A model generated the notes under the pieces. It saw only the letters and a program-made list of their open reading frames with translations, was not told the origin of the DNA and did not search any database. 48,863 bases of DNA from Pseudomonadota bacterium (GTDB lineage: Bacteria; Pseudomonadota; Gammaproteobacteria; Burkholderiales; Casimicrobiaceae), in NCBI GenBank assembly GCA_018241765.1, contig JAFEDD010000068.1, forward strand, positions 1-48,863. The letters are read 5' to 3'. Of the stretch, positions 45,174 through 48,863 are shown piece after piece. Numbering within the stretch: the stretch's first letter is position 1; the number at the start of each line of letters is the position of its first letter. The position numbers and the translations under genes were made by a program.

Positions 45174-45971
45174 TCAGGGCAAGGGTCGGAAGCCAAACTC
45201 GCGCCAGACGGCGGCGGCTTCCGGGCGGATGAGCGCCTCGTACAGCGCGCGCGTCGCAGCGTAGTCGTGACCGGCGACGATCGCGATCGGATAGACGATG
45301 GGCGGATGGCTGGCGGACGGGAACGCCGCCACCACGCGAACCTTCGGCTCCGCCATCGCATCGGTGCGGTAGACGATGCCGAGCGGTGCCTCGCCACGGG
45401 CGACGAACGCCAGCGCTGCGCGCACGTTGTCGCTGCGTGCGAGCCTTGGCTGCACCGCAGCCCATGCGCCGAGCGTCGTCAGCGCGGCGCGGGCATATTT
45501 GCCGGCCGGCACCGCGTCGGGGTTGGCGAGAGCCAATCGCCCGTCCTGGCCGAGCGCCGCGAGCAGCGCGGCGGCAACGTCGCCGCCCTGCTCGAGCGCA
45601 AGGGTCGTGCGGCTCGCGGCCGGTGCGATCAGCACGAGGTCATTGGCCAGCACATCGCGGCGCGTACCGGGCACGATCTGCTTGCGTTGATCCAGGTAGT
45701 CCATCCATTCACCATCGGCGGAAATGAAGAGATCGGCCGGCGCGCCCGCTTCGATCTGCTTGGCGAGCGCGTTGCTGCCCGCGTAGGACACCCGAACCTG
45801 ACCACCACCGCTCGCCGTGAAGCGTTGCACCTGACGGTCGAGCGACTCCTTCAGCGACGCCGCGGCGAACACCGTCACCTCAGCAGCGGCGGCTGCGCTG
45901 GTCGCCACGGCCGCAACGAGAACCAGGCCACGGGCAATGGATGCGAGACGATGGAAGCGACGTTGATTCAT
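45174..45971 (-). CDS. modA: Molybdate-binding periplasmic protein ModA
   Basis: A 265-residue binding protein. Signal peptide to about residue 29 (GLVLVAAVATSAAAA-AEV), then VFAAASLKESLD, YAGSNALAKQIEAGAPADLFISAD, and GIVYRTDA, all ModA hallmarks. It captures molybdate (or tungstate) for ModBC. A likely ModE site lies about 125-150 bp upstream of the start (46095-46117). Confidence 0.96.
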   Translation of the reverse strand: MNQRRFHRLASIARGLVLVAAVATSAAAAAEVTVFAAASLKESLDRQVQRFTASGGGQVRVSYAGSNALAKQIEAGAPADLFISADGEWMDYLDQRKQIVPGTRRDVLANDLVLIAPAASRTTLALEQGGDVAAALLAALGQDGRLALANPDAVPAGKYARAALTTLGAWAAVQPRLARSDNVRAALAFVARGEAPLGIVYRTDAMAEPKVRVVAAFPSASHPPIVYPIAIVAGHDYAATRALYEALIRPEAAAVWREFGFRPLP

Positions 45972-46094
45972 GGGACGAGGTTCCTCTTGGGTCGGATGGG
46001 CCTGCGTTGCACACGGCGCGCTCGCACGCAGGTGAACGCAGGTCAAACCGCAGGGCACGATGAAGTGCGGCTGCGGCGGCGGTGACGGCAAGCG

Positions 46095-46117
46095 TCGTGT
46101 TTTTGAATATATAACGA
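46095..46117. promoter_or_regulatory. Putative ModE-binding operator upstream of modA
   Basis: TCGTGTTTTTGAATATATAACGA is an imperfect 23-bp palindrome in the 231-bp gap between modE and modA. Its right half (TATATAACGA) matches the known ModE half-site (E. coli-type TATATAACGAT); the left half is diverged. The position suits repression of modABC when molybdate is plentiful. Confidence 0.6.
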
Positions 46118-46202
46118 ACGCGTGCGTCCAACGCGGTGCGTGTGGTACACAAAGGTTCGGCCGCCGACGATCGGCGCGACCGATGGCCGCATCGGCAACC
46201 GC

Positions 46203-46622
46203 TCAGCGCGCGCCGGCCTGCGACTTGCGGCGTGCCCGAAGCCGCATGCGCAGCGCGCGCATCGGTTCGGTGATGGCGATTTCGGCAGCACGCTCCATCG
46301 CGCGAAATTCCCTGAGCACCGTGTGCCCGTACTCGGTCACCACCGCGCCACCGCCATGGCTGCCGCCGGCCGCGGTGATGACGAGCGACTGCCGGAAACA
46401 CTGGTTCATCGTCTCGACCATGTCCCAGCACCGTTTGTAGGAGATCCCCAACTCGCGGCCAGCCGCCGAAATGGAGCCGCACCGCATGATCGCCTCCAGC
46501 AGATCGGCCTTGCCGGGACCCATCGCGATATGCGCCCCGGCGTAGAGCCGCAGCCGGAGTTCGCGCGCCGGCACTGTCTCACGCGCACCCGGAGCCGCCT
46601 TGTTGGAACGTCGCGCCATCAT
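46203..46622 (-). CDS. modE: Short ModE-type molybdate-responsive regulator
   Basis: A 139-residue protein. An N-terminal winged helix-turn-helix of ModE type (GPGKADLLEAIMRCGSISAAGRELGISYKRCWDMVETMN) is followed by a short Arg-rich tail (RMRLRARRKSQAGAR). The two C-terminal Mop/TOBE molybdate-binding domains of full ModE are missing; short forms of this kind are common and may need another molybdate sensor. Start ATG at 46622 (overlapping the hemerythrin gene stop) or the next codon. It lies directly upstream of modABC. Confidence 0.88.
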   Translation of the reverse strand: MMARRSNKAAPGARETVPARELRLRLYAGAHIAMGPGKADLLEAIMRCGSISAAGRELGISYKRCWDMVETMNQCFRQSLVITAAGGSHGGGAVVTEYGHTVLREFRAMERAAEIAITEPMRALRMRLRARRKSQAGAR

Positions 46623-47158
46623 GGCCCGATGCGGCTGAAGTCGGCTGGCGCCGCCGCCGGCATGCGCCACGCCGCTTCCTGCACCTCGGGCGTCAGTTCG
46701 ACGGCGAGCGCCATCTGCTCGCGCTCGTGATGATGTTCGATCACGTGGCGCAAGGAATGTGCGCCATCGAGCAACGCGAGCACGGCTTCGCGCGTCGCGC
46801 GCCACCCCTGCGGCGGCCGCGCGGCCACGGCCTGAACCTTGGCGGCGTAGTCGTGCGCAAGGTCTTCGATGCGCCGATGCTCCAGCCGATACACCCGCGC
46901 CGCCCAACGCGCCCCGTCGGGGACGTGGGGCAGCAAATGCGTCTCCTCGATGGCGATATGGCGATCGAGCGCGCGACGCCAGCGGGCGAGGTGGCGCACG
47001 GCACGACCAAAGTCGGCGCCCGCCACGGCAAGCAGATGGGCACGCAGGCGAACGTCGAGGCACTCATGCTGCTGCGTGAATCGATTGACTGCCTCCCCGA
47101 CGGCCGCGCCTGCCTCCGTCGCCATCATGTCGACACCGGGCGTCACCGCCTCGCTCAT
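46619..47158 (-). CDS. Hemerythrin-domain protein
   Basis: A 179-residue helical protein with the iron-binding pattern of hemerythrin HHE domains: H31 (QQHECLD), H67 and E71-H74 (HIAIEETHLLPH), H94 (LEHRRIEDL), and H138/H142-H144 (RHVIEHHHEREQ). It may bind oxygen, NO or iron. Its ATG overlaps the stop of the upstream lipoprotein gene (ATGA), and its stop overlaps modE, so it is in one transcription unit with both. Confidence 0.88.
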   Translation of the reverse strand: MSEAVTPGVDMMATEAGAAVGEAVNRFTQQHECLDVRLRAHLLAVAGADFGRAVRHLARWRRALDRHIAIEETHLLPHVPDGARWAARVYRLEHRRIEDLAHDYAAKVQAVAARPPQGWRATREAVLALLDGAHSLRHVIEHHHEREQMALAVELTPEVQEAAWRMPAAAPADFSRIGP

Positions 47159-48246
47159 GGCTGCTCCTGAAGCGTCGGCGGAAACTCGTGATGCGGATTG
47201 GCGCAAGGATCCATCGGGCGCGTCGTCGCCGGACAGTCCCGCAGGTGCTTCGCGATGAACGCCTCGCGCGGCGAGCCCTGCCCGCCTCCCTCCTCGGTCA
47301 GGTACCACGTTGCCCGCGCCACCTGCGGCGTCATGGCCACCGTGGCCTGATATTGGACGACCACGCGGCGCTTGGGCCAGTCGATGGTGACGACGACGGG
47401 ACGTGCCGGCACCAGCGCCTGCGCATCGCGATCGGCAAAATGCATCCACACATACGGGCGCGGCTCCCGGGGCAGCGAGAGGACGAGCGCTCGGCCACCG
47501 CGGTCGGGGCGCAAACTCAGGCGATCCCCCGCTTCGAGGTAGCCCAGCGTGCGCCAGCCGTGGCGCGCGCGCTGCGTACCTACACAAGGTACGTAGCCGT
47601 ATTCGAGTTCGCGCGCCTTCGGCCCCGACACGGCCATGATGCCGTGATCACCGACGGCAAGCGGCAACAACAATCGCTTCTTGCCGTGCTCATCGTGAAG
47701 CGCCGTGACACGCGCGCCAACCACAAACACGCCAGTGTCAGGAAACCACGTCGTGCGTTGATTGAACCCGCCGCCATACGCCTTGCAGTCATAGTCCTCG
47801 CTCTGCGCATCGTCCCCACCAAGCATCGGTTCCAGCTCGCTCGTCAGCGCGTGCAGCGCACCGTGCTGGTCGATCGCGTAGGTGATCTTCAGTCCGAGCG
47901 AGGTGTATTCCCCAAACTGATCGACCCCGACCAGGGTGATGAACGGATACCCGGTGCGGTTGGCAACGCGTGGAGGCGTCGGCTTGGCGGGCGGGCGTGG
48001 TGGCGTCGGTTCCACGGCCGCGCCCCGTCCGTCGGCTGCGGTCTCGGGCGGTCGCGCGGTCGTGGCGGCGGCGGGAGCGCCGCCGGCATCGGGTACGCCC
48101 GGTTGGGCACAACCGCCCGTCAGCAGCGCGACGGACGCTGCCAGCGCCAGAGAAACCCCCGCGACGCGAAGGCGATGTCCGCCCCCGAAGCCGCCGTCAA
48201 CGACACACTCGGTTTGCACGATCTTCGCTCCATGGCTTTCTGTCAT
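47155..48246 (-). CDS. Putative lipoprotein of unknown function
   Basis: A 363-residue protein. A hydrophobic segment (about 30-44) ends in LLTGGC, a weak lipobox, so it is probably a lipoprotein of about 320 mature residues. A Pro/Ala/Thr stretch (50-90) follows. The rest has mixed beta structure, with WFPDTGVFVVGA, YGYVPCVG and DWPKRRVVVQYQA. No family was recognised. The start has no clear ribosome-binding site. It overlaps the hemerythrin gene by 4 bp. Confidence 0.75.
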   Translation of the reverse strand: MTESHGAKIVQTECVVDGGFGGGHRLRVAGVSLALAASVALLTGGCAQPGVPDAGGAPAAATTARPPETAADGRGAAVEPTPPRPPAKPTPPRVANRTGYPFITLVGVDQFGEYTSLGLKITYAIDQHGALHALTSELEPMLGGDDAQSEDYDCKAYGGGFNQRTTWFPDTGVFVVGARVTALHDEHGKKRLLLPLAVGDHGIMAVSGPKARELEYGYVPCVGTQRARHGWRTLGYLEAGDRLSLRPDRGGRALVLSLPREPRPYVWMHFADRDAQALVPARPVVVTIDWPKRRVVVQYQATVAMTPQVARATWYLTEEGGGQGSPREAFIAKHLRDCPATTRPMDPCANPHHEFPPTLQEQP

Positions 48247-48284
48247 AAAGCGAGTGTACGAACATCGCGGCCGCGTTGCAGCGC

Positions 48285-48863
48285 TCAGGCGCGGGTCGAC
48301 TCCGCGCTGCGCACGCGAACGATGTCGCGGTTCAGGCCGCTCAGGATCGCCTTGAACGACGCCGTGACGATGTTGCTGTCCATGCCGACCCCATGCAGCG
48401 ACGGGCCATCCCCGACGCGCATTTCGATGTAGGTGATGGCGGTCGCATTCGCGCCCTGGCCGATCGCATGCTCGTGGTAGTCCATCACCTTCACCGGCGC
48501 GTGCAGCTCGCTCGCGATGGCGGCGACGAAGGCGTCGATCGGGCCATTGCCAACGCCCTTCGCCTGATGGCGATCGCCATCGATGACCACTTCGGTGTGC
48601 ACTTCGACCGCGTCGGGCTTCGATGAATCTTCGGCCAGACGATGCCCGACGTACTGATACGGCGCGCGCTTGCTGATGAATTCAGCATCGAAGATGTTCC
48701 AGATGTCATCGGCGCTCAGCTCCTTGCCGGTGGTGTCCATGACCTGTTGCACGACCTGCGAGAACTCGATCTGCAGGCGGCGCGGCAGGTCGATGCCGTA
48801 CTCGCTCTGGAGCAGATAGCTGATGCCGCCCTTGCCCGACTGCGAGTTGACGCGGATCACCGC
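48285..48863 (-). CDS. leuA: 2-isopropylmalate synthase, C-terminal part (class II/fungal-type LeuA)
   Basis: The 3' end of a larger gene: 192 residues are visible and the frame runs off the right edge. It holds the RVNSQSGKGGISYLLQSEYG segment and the C-terminal leucine-binding LeuA_dimer domain (EVVIDGDRHQAKGVGNGPID, GANATAITYIEMRVGDG, FKAILSGLNRD). These features suit the class-II LeuA of about 560 residues. It makes 2-isopropylmalate from acetyl-CoA and 2-ketoisovalerate, the first step of leucine synthesis, with feedback control by leucine. Confidence 0.95.
   Translation of the reverse strand, partial: AVIRVNSQSGKGGISYLLQSEYGIDLPRRLQIEFSQVVQQVMDTTGKELSADDIWNIFDAEFISKRAPYQYVGHRLAEDSSKPDAVEVHTEVVIDGDRHQAKGVGNGPIDAFVAAIASELHAPVKVMDYHEHAIGQGANATAITYIEMRVGDGPSLHGVGMDSNIVTASFKAILSGLNRDIVRVRSAESTRA

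Overview
This is a GC-rich window, with tightly packed genes, that reads as a betaproteobacterial chromosome, most likely Burkholderiales. The reasons are the fmdB–DUF502–aspS gene order, the NfeD/slipin pair, the class-II (fungal-type) leuA, and a type VI secretion (T6SS) locus that carries a TssQ-type lipoprotein. No rRNA, tRNA, CRISPR array or transposase gene was seen.

Region 1 (1-30 kb) is a T6SS locus with an unusually large phosphorylation module. On the minus strand, in transcription order from about 29.7 kb, it holds: a MORN-repeat protein, two PEGA-type Ser/Thr kinases, TssQ, an FHA scaffold (TagH), a PP2C phosphatase (PppA), TssA, TssB, TssC, two Hcp paralogues, a clear intrinsic terminator, then TagJ, TssE, TssF, TssG and ClpV. 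Downstream come an M23-like peptidoglycan-binding protein, a small exported protein and a patatin phospholipase. Beyond a tandem-repeat array lie two more membrane-anchored kinases transcribed divergently, a cold-shock-domain protein, and at the edge a putative permuted NlpC/P60-like protein. TssJ, TssK, TssL, TssM, VgrG and PAAR are not in the window, so the locus is split or continues elsewhere.

Region 2 (30-38 kb) is mostly housekeeping: an IclR regulator, slipin and NfeD, an FmdB zinc ribbon, a DUF502 membrane protein, AspRS, a NYN/LOTUS protein, and two small exported proteins. A second tandem-repeat array follows.

Region 3 (38-49 kb) is metabolic: a universal stress protein, a family-I CoA-transferase, a metallophosphoesterase, an acyl-CoA synthetase, and the molybdate uptake genes modABC with a short ModE and a likely ModE operator. 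Upstream of modE, in an overlapping gene string, are a hemerythrin protein and a probable lipoprotein. The 3' part of leuA is at the right edge.

Points to look at first: (i) the extracytoplasmic domain of one kinase resembles the TssQ lipoprotein, including the same C-x7-C spacing; (ii) a candidate effector/immunity pair lies just downstream of clpV; (iii) a roughly 125-bp palindromic dispersed element occurs three times; (iv) two tandem arrays about 32 kb apart are related to each other in inverted orientation.
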